From: Salinibacterium sp. SWN248
Lineage (GTDB): Bacteria; Actinomycetota; Actinomycetes; Actinomycetales; Microbacteriaceae
Assembly: GCF_015864575.1 (NCBI RefSeq)
Contig: NZ_JADYWW010000003.1
Location: 62,001-126,000 of the forward strand
Direction of reading: 5' to 3'
DNA length: 64,000 bases
Notes under the pieces: generated by a model
Told to the model about the DNA's origin: nothing
Databases searched by the model: none
Seen by the model: the letters and a program-made list of their open reading frames with translations, nothing else
Shown here: positions 53,837 to 62,497 of the stretch, piece by piece
Position numbering within the stretch: the stretch's first letter is position 1
How the letters are laid out: the number at the start of each line of letters is the position of its first letter
Made by a program: the position numbers and the translations under genes

Positions 53837-54912
53837 AGTCGCTCTCGAAGTTGAGCCAGCGCACCTGGTGGATCGTCGGTGGCGTTCTCGTTGTCGTCGC
53901 AGCGATCTTGCCGTTGCTGAACATCTCCATTCCGGGCGTGCTGCCCGGGGCAACCTACACACCGGGCACCCTGCAGTTGCTCGCGCTCGCGTTGCTTTTC
54001 GCCTCTCTCGCGTTGAGCTACCACCTCCTGTTCGGCACCGCCGGGATGCTCTCCTTCGGCCACGCGCTGTACTTTGCTCTGGGGGCCTATGGCCTCGGCA
54101 TTGTGCTCCACGAGACCGAACTGACACTGCTGCCGGCGCTGGGGCTCACGCTCGCGATTGTCATTACGGCGGCGTACCTGCTGGGCTCGCTGAGCCTGCG
54201 GGTAACCGGCATCTCCTTCGCCATGGTGACCCTCGCCTTCGCTCAGGCCGGTAACGTGCTTGTGCGCCGTAACCCCGGCCTCACGGGCGGTGAGGAAGGG
54301 CTGCGACTCGATACTGAGCACATCCCCGACTTCTTCATCGGTGTCGTCAACACTCGCAACCTGTACTGGCTCGCCCTCGCGCTGCTCGTCGTGGTGTTCG
54401 TGGTTGTCGCCTGGTTCGAGAACTCCCGTGCCGGTCACGCGGTGACGGCGACGCGCGAAAACGAGTTGCGCGTGCGAGTGCTGGGACTACGCCCGTTTGG
54501 CGTCAAGCTCATGGCCTTCGTTATCGCCTCCGTGCTGGCATCGCTCGTGGGAATGGTCCATCTGCTGCTGCAGAGTGGCACAACGCCCCGCGCCACGTCT
54601 GCTGATTTCACGCTCACGATCCTCGTGATCGTGGTGCTCGGTGGCGTTGGCTCCCGCTGGGGCGCCATCGTCGGCGGCATCATCTACACGCTGCTCGATC
54701 AGCGCCTCACGGCACTGGCCAGCTCGGATGCCATCGACGGACTTCCGGCAATCTTGCGCATTCCTCTCTCCGAACCGCTCTTTATCCTCGGCACCCTGTT
54801 TATCCTTGTGGTGTTGTTCCTTCCCGGAGGAATCGCCGGTGCGGTGCAGCGCCTCTCCACAGGCACCTCTGCCACGCCGTCAGAGCGCAAGCTGCTTGAG
54901 GAGGCGGAATGA
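53833..54912 (+). CDS. ABC transporter permease (LivM-like)
   Basis: 359-residue membrane protein starting at ATG 53833 (a longer frame lies inside livH and is not used). It has about ten helices, with LLFGTAGMLSFGHALYFALG and the EAA-like loop (NELRVRVLGLRPFGVKLMAF). VLGGVGSRWGAIVGGI is typical of LivM. Overlap of 4 bases with both neighbours makes the five transport genes and the ligase a single translationally coupled unit. Confidence 0.94.
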   Translation: MKSLSKLSQRTWWIVGGVLVVVAAILPLLNISIPGVLPGATYTPGTLQLLALALLFASLALSYHLLFGTAGMLSFGHALYFALGAYGLGIVLHETELTLLPALGLTLAIVITAAYLLGSLSLRVTGISFAMVTLAFAQAGNVLVRRNPGLTGGEEGLRLDTEHIPDFFIGVVNTRNLYWLALALLVVVFVVVAWFENSRAGHAVTATRENELRVRVLGLRPFGVKLMAFVIASVLASLVGMVHLLLQSGTTPRATSADFTLTILVIVVLGGVGSRWGAIVGGIIYTLLDQRLTALASSDAIDGLPAILRIPLSEPLFILGTLFILVVLFLPGGIAGAVQRLSTGTSATPSERKLLEEAE

Positions 54913-56471
54913 CCCAGTCTGAAGGGCTCCACACGCTAGGACGGTGGACCGCTGACCGCGCGCTCGCCACCCCAGACCGTGTTGCTGTCGATGACCGCGG
55001 CGTCGTACTGACCTACCGCCAATTGGATGACCGTGCCACGGCGCTCGCCGAAGCCTTCCTCGATGGCGGCTACGGTGTCGGCGATCGCATCGCCACCATC
55101 ACGGGCAACAGCTCGGATCACGTTGTCGTGTTCTTCGCCTGCGCCAAAGCAGGACTCGTGCTCGTGCCGCTCTCGTGGCGTTTGTCGCCGCGAGAGATCG
55201 CCCAGCAACTGGAACAGGCCGACCCCGCACTGCTGCTCGTTGAGGACGAATTTGCAACCCTGGCCACTCTCGCCACCGATCGTCTTATCGTGCCAATCGC
55301 TCGCGGCATCCTCGGCACTCACGGTATTGAACGCGACATGGTCGCCCCGCTCCAGCACGCGAGCGGCGAGCCCGTGCGTCGCCCCGTGCGCGACGACGAT
55401 GCCCTGCTCATCATCTTCACCTCGGGAACGCTCGATCAGGCCAAGGGCGCGATCCTTACTCACGCCAATTGCTTCTGGACCAACCTCTCGCTCTCGCGCA
55501 CCGCCGAGATCACGAGCGCCGACACCGTGCTCGCGGTCATGCCGCAGTACCACGTCGGTGGTTGGAACATTCAGCCGCTGCTGGCCTGGTGGATGGGCGC
55601 GACCGTCGTGCTCGAGCGCACCTTTGATCCGGCCCGCGTGCTGCAGCTCATCGCCGACCGTCGCATCACCACGATGATGGGCGTGCCTGCGAACTACTTG
55701 ATCTTGTCGCAGCATCCGCGCTTCGCCTCCAGCGACCTCTCGAGCCTCGAACACGCCATAGTCGGGGGAGCGCCGATGCCCGAACCGCTTTTGCGCGTCT
55801 GGCACAGCCGTGGCGTCGCCCTCACTCAGGGCTATGGCCTCACCGAAGCGGCACCCAACGTGTTGTGCCTGCCCGATGAAGAAGCACGTACCCGCATCGG
55901 CTCAGCAGGCAAGCCCTACCCGCACGTGGATGTCGACATCGCCGACCCCGTCACGGGGGAACGCATTGAGGGCGCAGGCCAGGGCGAATTGCTCGTGCAC
56001 GGCCCGGGAGTCTTCAGCGGCTACTTTCGTGCCCCTGAAGCCACCGCGCTCGCTCTGCGTGATGGTTGGCTGGCAACCGGCGATCTCGTCAGTCGTGACG
56101 CGGAAGGCTACTATCGCGTTCTCGACCGCCTCAAAGACATCTTCATCACCGGGGGAGAGTCCGTAGCGCCCGCCGAGATCGAAGGGGTGCTCTTCGGGCA
56201 TCCGGCAATAGCCGACGTCGCTGTCGTTGGGGTTCCCGACGAGACGTGGGGCGAAGTCGCTATCGCCTGGGTGGTCGTGCGATCAGGGGCATCGACCGAC
56301 GAGACCGACGTTCTTGAGTTTGCGCGGGCAAGTCTCGCCAAATTCAAAGTGCCCAAACGGGTCATCTTCGTTGACCGTATTCCGCGGTCATCCAGCGACA
56401 AAGTTCGTCGCCGGGTGCTGCTGGAGCAATGGACAGAACAGCCCTTACAACACGGACGGATCAGTTCATGA
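54909..56471 (+). CDS. AMP-forming acyl-CoA synthetase
   Basis: Activates a carboxylic acid to its CoA ester through an acyl-AMP. 520 residues. The phosphate loop reads FTSGTLDQAKGAI (about 171-183) where the family usually has SGTTGxPKG; the lysine is kept. TQGYGLTEAAP, TGDLVSRDAEGYYRVLDR and the C-terminal catalytic lysine region (PRSSSDKVRRR) follow. The substrate is probably the imported acid. It overlaps the transporter gene before it and the TetR gene after it by 4 bases each. Confidence 0.92.
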   Translation: MTQSEGLHTLGRWTADRALATPDRVAVDDRGVVLTYRQLDDRATALAEAFLDGGYGVGDRIATITGNSSDHVVVFFACAKAGLVLVPLSWRLSPREIAQQLEQADPALLLVEDEFATLATLATDRLIVPIARGILGTHGIERDMVAPLQHASGEPVRRPVRDDDALLIIFTSGTLDQAKGAILTHANCFWTNLSLSRTAEITSADTVLAVMPQYHVGGWNIQPLLAWWMGATVVLERTFDPARVLQLIADRRITTMMGVPANYLILSQHPRFASSDLSSLEHAIVGGAPMPEPLLRVWHSRGVALTQGYGLTEAAPNVLCLPDEEARTRIGSAGKPYPHVDVDIADPVTGERIEGAGQGELLVHGPGVFSGYFRAPEATALALRDGWLATGDLVSRDAEGYYRVLDRLKDIFITGGESVAPAEIEGVLFGHPAIADVAVVGVPDETWGEVAIAWVVVRSGASTDETDVLEFARASLAKFKVPKRVIFVDRIPRSSSDKVRRRVLLEQWTEQPLQHGRISS

Positions 56472-57124
56472 GCACACCTCTTACCGCTCGCGGCACTCGC
56501 ACTAAGACGAAACTGATCGAGGCTGCCGAAACAATCTTTGCCCGCTATGGCTACACGGATGCCTCTGTCGTGCGCATTACGGAAGAGGCCGGCGTAGGCC
56601 AGGGCACTTTCTATCTCTACTTCGCGAGCAAGCTCGAAATCTTCGAAGAGCTCGTTGAGGATCTCAACCGCCGCGTTCGTCGTGCCATGAGCGAAGCGTC
56701 GGGGGCGGCATCCAACCGCATCGAATCAGAGCGTGCTGGATTCAGGGCCTTCTTTGAATTCACCGCCGAACACCCCGCCCTCTATCGCGTCGTGCGCGAG
56801 GCAGAATTTGTGTCGCCCAAGTCGCTGCGCCTGCACTACTCACGCATCGTCGACGGCTACATCGAGGGCCTCAAAGAAGCTCAACTGCTCGGCGAGATTG
56901 GTGACATCGACCCGACCGTCGCCGCGTGGGCTCTCATGGGAATTGGCGAAATGATCGGGATGCGCTGGGTGCTGTGGGGCGATTCTCCCGACGCCGGCCA
57001 CGACGCTGACCCGACCGCGAGCGGCACCTCTCGTGTGCCCGATGAAGTTCTCGATCAAATGATTACGTTTATCCGCCGCGCTCTGGCCGTGCCAGAGCCG
57101 CGCACCGAAGGAGTCGAGAAATGA
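56468..57124 (+). CDS. TetR-family regulator
   Basis: 218 residues from ATG 56468 (an upstream in-frame ATG at 56429 lies inside the ligase gene). The N-terminal helix-turn-helix spans about 12-58, with the typical ending GVGQGTFYLYFASK. The C-terminal region would bind the inducer, perhaps an acyl-CoA. It is embedded in the operon it probably controls through the dyads at 50225-50274. Confidence 0.92.
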   Translation: MSTPLTARGTRTKTKLIEAAETIFARYGYTDASVVRITEEAGVGQGTFYLYFASKLEIFEELVEDLNRRVRRAMSEASGAASNRIESERAGFRAFFEFTAEHPALYRVVREAEFVSPKSLRLHYSRIVDGYIEGLKEAQLLGEIGDIDPTVAAWALMGIGEMIGMRWVLWGDSPDAGHDADPTASGTSRVPDEVLDQMITFIRRALAVPEPRTEGVEK

Positions 57125-57867
57125 CCGATCTCACGGGCCGTCGAGCCCTCGTCACCGGCGGAGCGAGCGGAATCGGTGCCGCGTGCACCGAATCGCTTGC
57201 TCGCGCGGGAGCCCACGTCATCGTGGCGGACCTCAATGGCGACGCCGCGAAAGCTCAAGCCGACCGCATTGGCGGTGAAGTCTGGGAGGTTGACCTCACA
57301 GACACTGCGGCGCTCGCCGATCTCACTCTCGATGTGGATGTCATCGTCAACAACGCAGGAATCCAACACGTCAGTCCCATCGAGAGCTTCGATCCGGTGA
57401 TGTTTAGCCGCATCCTTGACCTCATGGTCAAGGCACCGTTCTTGCTCGTTCGGGCTGCTCTGCCGAAGATGTACGAGCGTGAATTCGGCCGCATCATCAA
57501 CATCAGTTCGGTGCACGGCCTCCGTGCCTCGCCGTACAAGTCGGCGTATGTCACCGCGAAGCACGGGCTTGAGGGCTTCTCCAAGGTCACAGCGCTCGAA
57601 GGTGGCGCCCACGGTGTCACGAGTAATTGTGTCAACCCCGGCTACGTGCGCACGCCGCTGGTCGAAAAGCAGATTGCCGATCAGGCCACAGTGCACGGCA
57701 TCCCCGAGTCTGAGGTCGTCGAGAAAGTCATGCTCACTGAGAGCGCGATCAAGCGACTCCTCGAACCGAGTGAGGTTGCCGATCTCGTGCTCTGGCTCGC
57801 GGGGGACACGGCCGGAATGGTCACAGGTGCCTCGTACACGATGGATGGCGGCTGGAGCGCACGATGA
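57121..57867 (+). CDS. 3-hydroxybutyrate dehydrogenase
   Basis: Short-chain dehydrogenase of 248 residues converting (R)-3-hydroxybutyrate to acetoacetate with NAD. Cofactor loop TGGASGIG (12-19), NNAG (77-80), catalytic Ser130, Tyr143 and Lys147. Features specific to this enzyme type are NNAGIQHVSPIESF, SSVHGLRASPYKSAY and VNPGYVRTPLVEKQI with the following DQA..HGI stretch. The CoA-transferase that uses its product is encoded 0.9 kb downstream. Confidence 0.93.
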   Translation: MTDLTGRRALVTGGASGIGAACTESLARAGAHVIVADLNGDAAKAQADRIGGEVWEVDLTDTAALADLTLDVDVIVNNAGIQHVSPIESFDPVMFSRILDLMVKAPFLLVRAALPKMYEREFGRIINISSVHGLRASPYKSAYVTAKHGLEGFSKVTALEGGAHGVTSNCVNPGYVRTPLVEKQIADQATVHGIPESEVVEKVMLTESAIKRLLEPSEVADLVLWLAGDTAGMVTGASYTMDGGWSAR

Positions 57868-58772
57868 CCGAGCAACACACCACCATCACGTGCACGGTCG
57901 ACGGCGGCGAGCTCACCGCAGCAGTGTGGGAGCCCGAGTCGGAACCGCGCGGCACCATCCTGCTCATCCACGGCATTACGGCCTCCCACATGTCATGGCC
58001 GCTCGTGGCCGCAGCTTTTCCCGACTACCGGGTGATCGCTCCTGACCTGCGGGGGCGTGGCGCCAGCCGTGATCTTCCCGCTCCGTTCGGGATGCCGCAG
58101 CACGCCAAGGACATGAATGCGCTGTTGGCTGCAACCGGCACTGATTCCGCGCTCGTCGTCGGGCATTCGATGGGTGCTTTCGTCGCGGCAACCTTGGCGG
58201 CGCAGTCCTCGGAGCGTGTCTCCAGCCTCCTCTTGATTGATGGCGGTTTGCCGATTCCGGCACCGGAGGGTGTGTCGATGGAAGACCTGCCGCAGGTGAT
58301 TCTGGGGCCGGCTGTTGATCGGCTGTCGATGACATTCGCCGATCGCGAGAGTTACCAAGACTTCTGGCGAGTGCATCCGGCGTTTGCCGATAATTTCACT
58401 GAGGCCATCCGCGACTATGTCGACTATGACTTGGTGGGAACAGCCCCCGAGTTGCACCCGGCGAGCAACCTGGCGGCAGTGAGTTTCGATGCCCTGCAGC
58501 TGAGCGGCGACACCGACTATCTCGCAGGGCTTCAGGGGCTCACGATGCCGGTGCACTTCATCCGGGCACCGCGGGGTCTTCTCAATCAGGTTCCGGCGTT
58601 GTATTCTCCGGAACAGTGCGACCACTGGCGGTCGGAGCTTCCTCACGTGACATTTCATGAGGCGCCAGGGGTCAATCACTACACGATTACTTTGACGCCG
58701 CGCGGTGCAGACCGTGTTGCGGGCGTCATGACTGAAATATTGGCGAATCAACCGCGGGAGGTCCGAGCGTGA
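57864..58772 (+). CDS. Alpha/beta hydrolase
   Basis: 302 residues. Oxyanion-hole region LLIHGITASHMSW, then APDLRGRGAS, the nucleophile elbow GHSMGAF and the catalytic histidine near NHYTITL. No signal peptide, so cytoplasmic. Substrate unknown; an ester or oligomer of 3-hydroxybutyrate, or a precursor ester, would fit the operon. Overlaps both neighbours by 4 bases. Confidence 0.9.
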   Translation: MTEQHTTITCTVDGGELTAAVWEPESEPRGTILLIHGITASHMSWPLVAAAFPDYRVIAPDLRGRGASRDLPAPFGMPQHAKDMNALLAATGTDSALVVGHSMGAFVAATLAAQSSERVSSLLLIDGGLPIPAPEGVSMEDLPQVILGPAVDRLSMTFADRESYQDFWRVHPAFADNFTEAIRDYVDYDLVGTAPELHPASNLAAVSFDALQLSGDTDYLAGLQGLTMPVHFIRAPRGLLNQVPALYSPEQCDHWRSELPHVTFHEAPGVNHYTITLTPRGADRVAGVMTEILANQPREVRA

Positions 58773-59545
58773 GCATCGATAAGACAGTGGGGTCGGCGGC
58801 CGAAGCAATCGCTGATATTCCCAGCGGGGCATCTCTGGCCGTTGGCGGATTTGGCCTGTGCGGAAATCCGATGGTGCTCATTCAGGCGTTGCTTGAGCTG
58901 GGGTCAGATGACCTCAGCATCGTCAGCAATAACTGTGGTGTGGATGATTGGGGGCTCGGCGTTCTGCTGGCTGCCCGCCGCATCCGCAAGATGACATCGT
59001 CGTATGTCGGGGAAAACAAGGAGTTCGAGCGCCAGTTTTTAACGGGCGAGCTTGAAGTCGAGTTGACTCCCCAGGGCACTCTTGCCGAAAAGCTGCGTGC
59101 TGGCGGGTCGGGTATTGGTGCGTTCTTCACTCAGACGGGTGTGGGCACGCAGGTTGCCGAGGGCGGCCTGCCGCGTCGGTACGACGGTTCGGGCGGCATC
59201 GCGATTGCCTCGCCTCAAAAAGAGGTTCGTTCGTTCGACGTGAACGGCATCGCCAAAGATTTCGTGCTCGAAGAAGCGATCACGACCGACTTCTCACTCG
59301 TGCACGCGCTCAAGGGCGACCGTCACGGCAACCTCGTCTTCGCGAAGTCGGCCCGCAATTTCTCGCCCCTTGCCGCAATGGCGGGCCGCGTGTGCATCGC
59401 CCAGGTCGAAGAACTCGTCGAGCCAGGCGAGATAGAACCGGATGCCGTTCACCTGCCCGGCGTGTATGTCACGCGGATCATTGAGGTTGGCTCCGATGTC
59501 GAGAAACGGATCGAACGTCGCACAGTGCAGAAGGTGGTCGCATAA
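58769..59545 (+). CDS. 3-oxoacid CoA-transferase subunit A
   Basis: 258 residues with the CoA-transferase I subunit A signature GGFGLCGNP (26-34) and [17 protein letters not shown]. Together with subunit B it moves CoA from succinyl-CoA to acetoacetate. Length and motifs fit ScoA better than the shorter AtoD. The stop shares one base with the start of subunit B. Confidence 0.95.
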   Translation: MSIDKTVGSAAEAIADIPSGASLAVGGFGLCGNPMVLIQALLELGSDDLSIVSNNCGVDDWGLGVLLAARRIRKMTSSYVGENKEFERQFLTGELEVELTPQGTLAEKLRAGGSGIGAFFTQTGVGTQVAEGGLPRRYDGSGGIAIASPQKEVRSFDVNGIAKDFVLEEAITTDFSLVHALKGDRHGNLVFAKSARNFSPLAAMAGRVCIAQVEELVEPGEIEPDAVHLPGVYVTRIIEVGSDVEKRIERRTVQKVVA

Positions 59546-60186
59546 TGGCTTTGACTCGCGAAGAAATGGCGGCGCGTGCCGCGCTCGAACTGGCCGACGG
59601 CTCCTATGTGAACCTCGGTATCGGCCTTCCGACCCTCGTGCCCAACTATGTTCCTGAGGGCCGCACGGTTGTGCTGCAGTCGGAGAACGGCATTTTGGGC
59701 GTCGGGCCATACCCGACCGAAGAGAACGTCGACCCCGACCTCATCAACGCGGGAAAGGAGACGGTCACGACCCTCCCGGGCACCGCCTTCTTTGACTCCG
59801 CTATGAGCTTCGGCATGATCCGCGGCGGCAAAATTGATGCGGCCATCCTCGGCGCCATGCAGGTGTCCGTTGCCGGCGATCTCGCCAATTGGATGATTCC
59901 CGGCAAGATGATCAAGGGTCCCGGCGGCGCCATGGACCTCGTGCACGGCGCTGCGCGCGTCATCGTGCTCATGGAGCATGTCGCCAAAGATGGCAGCCCC
60001 AAGATCGTGAACGAATGCTCCCTGCCGCTCACGGGCCGGAGTGTCGTGCACCGCATCATCACCGATCTTGCGGTGATCGATGTGACCGACCGTGGTCTCG
60101 TTCTTCGCGAACTCGCTCCCGGCGTTGACGAAGCAACCGTCCGCGCCGCTACCGAACCCGAGCTCATCGTCGAGCTCGCCTCCTAA
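59545..60186 (+). CDS. 3-oxoacid CoA-transferase subunit B
   Basis: 213 residues. The catalytic glutamate that carries CoA as a thioester is Glu47 in [26 protein letters not shown] and [11 protein letters not shown] are family features. It completes the conversion of acetoacetate to acetoacetyl-CoA; the thiolase at 48988-50184 then yields acetyl-CoA. Confidence 0.95.
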   Translation: MALTREEMAARAALELADGSYVNLGIGLPTLVPNYVPEGRTVVLQSENGILGVGPYPTEENVDPDLINAGKETVTTLPGTAFFDSAMSFGMIRGGKIDAAILGAMQVSVAGDLANWMIPGKMIKGPGGAMDLVHGAARVIVLMEHVAKDGSPKIVNECSLPLTGRSVVHRIITDLAVIDVTDRGLVLRELAPGVDEATVRAATEPELIVELAS

Positions 60187-60231
60187 ATAATTTCGCCACC
60201 ACCCGTAGTTCCACTCACCAAAGGACACACC

Positions 60232-61290
60232 ATGGCTACCCTTCTCGACGGCATCGTTCAGCACAGCGTCGCCACACCGCGCATCGTCGCGTCGGTTCTC
60301 GAGCGCCCATCCGACATCGCAACTTCGACGGTCGTGTTCGTGCACGGAAACGTCTCGTCCTCGCTGTTCTGGCAGCCCACCATGCTTGCCCTCGACAGCA
60401 GTGTCCGTGCTCTGGCAGTTGACCTGCGCGGTTTCGGTGGCACCGAAACTCTTCCCGTGGATGCCACCCGCGGCGTTCGCGACTTTTCCGACGACATCGC
60501 AGCCGTGCTCGACGCGCTCAGCATCGAGCGTGCGAGCTTTGTCGGCTGGAGCATGGGTGGCGGAGTCGTCATGCAGTTCATGCTCGACCACGCTGATCGT
60601 GTCGACACCGTCTCGTTCGTTTCGCCCGTTTCGCCCTACGGCTTTGGCGGAACGAAGGGGGCGAACGGTGAGCTCCTGAATCCGGAGTGCTCTGGCACGG
60701 GCGGCGGGGGAGCGAACCCCGACTTCGTCGCTCAATTGAACGCGGGCGATGCGGCCGACGATTCGCCGACATCCGCTCGCATGGTGTTCCGTACGGCCTA
60801 TGTGGCGGATGCCGCAGCCCACACCGAGCACGAAGATCTGTGGGTCGAGTCGATGCTCACGACCGCCACCGGCGACGACAACTACCCTGGCGACTCGGTT
60901 GCTGTTGAGCCGTGGCCCGGCTTTGGTCCCGGCGGTCGCGGAGTGCTCAACACCATGACGCCCGACCACTTCAACGTCAGCGGCATTACCGAACTTGCCA
61001 CCAAGCCGCGCATTTTGTGGGTGCGCGGCCTGCAAGACGCGATTGTGTCGGATGCCTCGGGGTTCGACCTGAACTTTTTGGGGCAGCTTGGCGTGATTCC
61101 CGGCTGGCCCGGCGCCGAGGTTGCTCCGCCGCAGCCGATGATCGAGCAGACCCGTGCCGTGTTCGACCAGTACCAGGCCAACGGTGGGCAATACACCGAG
61201 TTGGCGTGGGAGAACTGCGGCCACTCCGCGCACCTGGAGCGCCCGAGGGAGTTCGTCGACGCACTGACTGCTCACCTCGGCGCGCGCTAG
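60232..61290 (+). CDS. Second alpha/beta hydrolase of the island
   Basis: 352 residues, unrelated in detail to the first hydrolase. VFVHGNVSSSLFWQP forms the oxyanion region, VDLRGFGGTE follows, nucleophile elbow GWSMGGG, acid candidate in VRGLQDAIVSD and catalytic His in NCGHSAHLERP. A long lid inserted between about 130 and 260 is Gly/Pro/Asp-rich. No signal peptide. A 45-base gap with AAAGGACA precedes it, the only sizeable gap in the operon. An intracellular oligomer hydrolase for 3-hydroxybutyrate is one possibility, not proven. Confidence 0.88.
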   Translation: MATLLDGIVQHSVATPRIVASVLERPSDIATSTVVFVHGNVSSSLFWQPTMLALDSSVRALAVDLRGFGGTETLPVDATRGVRDFSDDIAAVLDALSIERASFVGWSMGGGVVMQFMLDHADRVDTVSFVSPVSPYGFGGTKGANGELLNPECSGTGGGGANPDFVAQLNAGDAADDSPTSARMVFRTAYVADAAAHTEHEDLWVESMLTTATGDDNYPGDSVAVEPWPGFGPGGRGVLNTMTPDHFNVSGITELATKPRILWVRGLQDAIVSDASGFDLNFLGQLGVIPGWPGAEVAPPQPMIEQTRAVFDQYQANGGQYTELAWENCGHSAHLERPREFVDALTAHLGAR

Positions 61291-61318
61291 CGTTCCGCTG
61301 ATGTTCAGGAGTCGGCTT

Positions 61319-61324
61319 TAGGAT
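61319..61324 (+). promoter_or_regulatory. Putative -10 element, leaderless ispG
   Basis: TAGGAT lies exactly six bases before GTG 61331, with no ribosome site between. It would give ispG its own transcript independent of the island upstream. Confidence 0.4.
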
Positions 61325-61330
61325 GGGTTA

Positions 61331-62479
61331 GTGCCAGCAATTAATCTCGGAATGCCGAAAGTCCCTGAAGTCCTCGCTCCCCGTCGCAAGACCCGGCAGA
61401 TCAAGGTCGGTTCAGTAGGAGTCGGCAGCGAGTCACAAGTGAGCGTCCAGTCCATGACGACGACGCAGACCACCAATATTGACGCGACGCTGCAGCAGAT
61501 TGCCGAACTCACGGCATCCGGTTGCGACATTGTGCGTGTTGCTGTGCCTCATCAGGACGACGCGGATGTGCTGCACATCATCGCGAAGAAAAGCCAGATT
61601 CCGGTTATTGCCGACATCCACTTCCAGCCGCGCTACGTGTTCTCGGCAATCGATGCCGGAGTAGGCGCCGTGCGCGTCAACCCGGGCAATATTCGCAAGT
61701 TCGACGACAAGGTTGGCGAGATTGCTAAGGCTGCCAAGGATGCGGGCACGAGCCTGCGCATTGGTATCAACGCCGGTTCGCTCGAGCCAAGCCTGTTGCA
61801 GAAGTACGGCAAGGCCACCGCAGAGGCGCTCGTCGAGAGCGCCGTGTGGGAGGCAAGCCTCTTCGAAGAGCACGACTTTCACGACTTCAAAATTTCGGTC
61901 AAGCACAACGACCCCATCGTCATGGTCAAGGCGTACCGCATGCTCGCTGAGCGCGGCGACTGGCCGCTGCACCTCGGTGTGACCGAGGCCGGGCCGGAGT
62001 TCCAGGGCACGATCAAGAGCGCTACGGCGTTCGGCATCCTGCTGTCGGAGGGCATCGGCGACACGATTCGTGTCTCGCTCTCGGCACCGCCCGTGCAGGA
62101 AATCAAGGTTGGCCTGCAGATTCTGCAGTCGCTCAATCTGCGCGAGCGCAAGCTCGAAATCGTGTCGTGCCCCTCGTGTGGTCGCGCTCAGGTCGACGTC
62201 TACAAGCTCGCAAACGATGTCACTGAGGGCCTCGAGGGCATGACTGTCCCGCTACGTGTCGCTGTTATGGGTTGCGTAGTCAACGGACCTGGTGAAGCTC
62301 GCGAAGCTGACCTCGGTGTTGCCAGTGGTAACGGCAAGGGCCAGATCTTTGTGAAGGGTGAAGTCATCAAGACGGTTCCCGAAGCAGACATCGTGGCGAC
62401 CTTGATCGAAGAGGCCAATCGCATCGCAGCAGAGATGCCTGCCGGTGCCACGGGAAGTCCGCAAGTTCTCACCCCGTAG
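61331..62479 (+). CDS. ispG: 4-hydroxy-3-methylbut-2-enyl diphosphate synthase
   Basis: Penultimate step of the MEP isoprenoid pathway, an iron-sulfur enzyme that turns the cyclic diphosphate MEcPP into HMBPP. The 382 residues hold a TIM barrel ([31 protein letters not shown]) and the C-terminal cluster domain. Three cluster cysteines are visible: Cys280 and Cys283 in SCPSCGR and Cys315 in [11 protein letters not shown], plus the fourth ligand Glu in that loop. proS follows after 18 bases. Confidence 0.98.
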   Translation: MPAINLGMPKVPEVLAPRRKTRQIKVGSVGVGSESQVSVQSMTTTQTTNIDATLQQIAELTASGCDIVRVAVPHQDDADVLHIIAKKSQIPVIADIHFQPRYVFSAIDAGVGAVRVNPGNIRKFDDKVGEIAKAAKDAGTSLRIGINAGSLEPSLLQKYGKATAEALVESAVWEASLFEEHDFHDFKISVKHNDPIVMVKAYRMLAERGDWPLHLGVTEAGPEFQGTIKSATAFGILLSEGIGDTIRVSLSAPPVQEIKVGLQILQSLNLRERKLEIVSCPSCGRAQVDVYKLANDVTEGLEGMTVPLRVAVMGCVVNGPGEAREADLGVASGNGKGQIFVKGEVIKTVPEADIVATLIEEANRIAAEMPAGATGSPQVLTP

Positions 62480-62485
62480 GCGCAC

Positions 62486-62491
62486 TACCAT
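62486..62491 (+). promoter_or_regulatory. Putative -10 element before proS
   Basis: TACCAT lies exactly six bases before GTG 62498, the same spacing as at ispG, dxr and the site-2 protease. It would be an internal promoter, since proS can also be reached from ispG. Confidence 0.3.
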
Positions 62492-62497
62492 TGAGGC

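Noticed and set aside
59449-61275. 608-residue minus-strand frame opposite the CoA-transferase and hydrolase genes
   Set aside because: Shadow of two well-supported genes; composition is that of reverse-complemented coding DNA.
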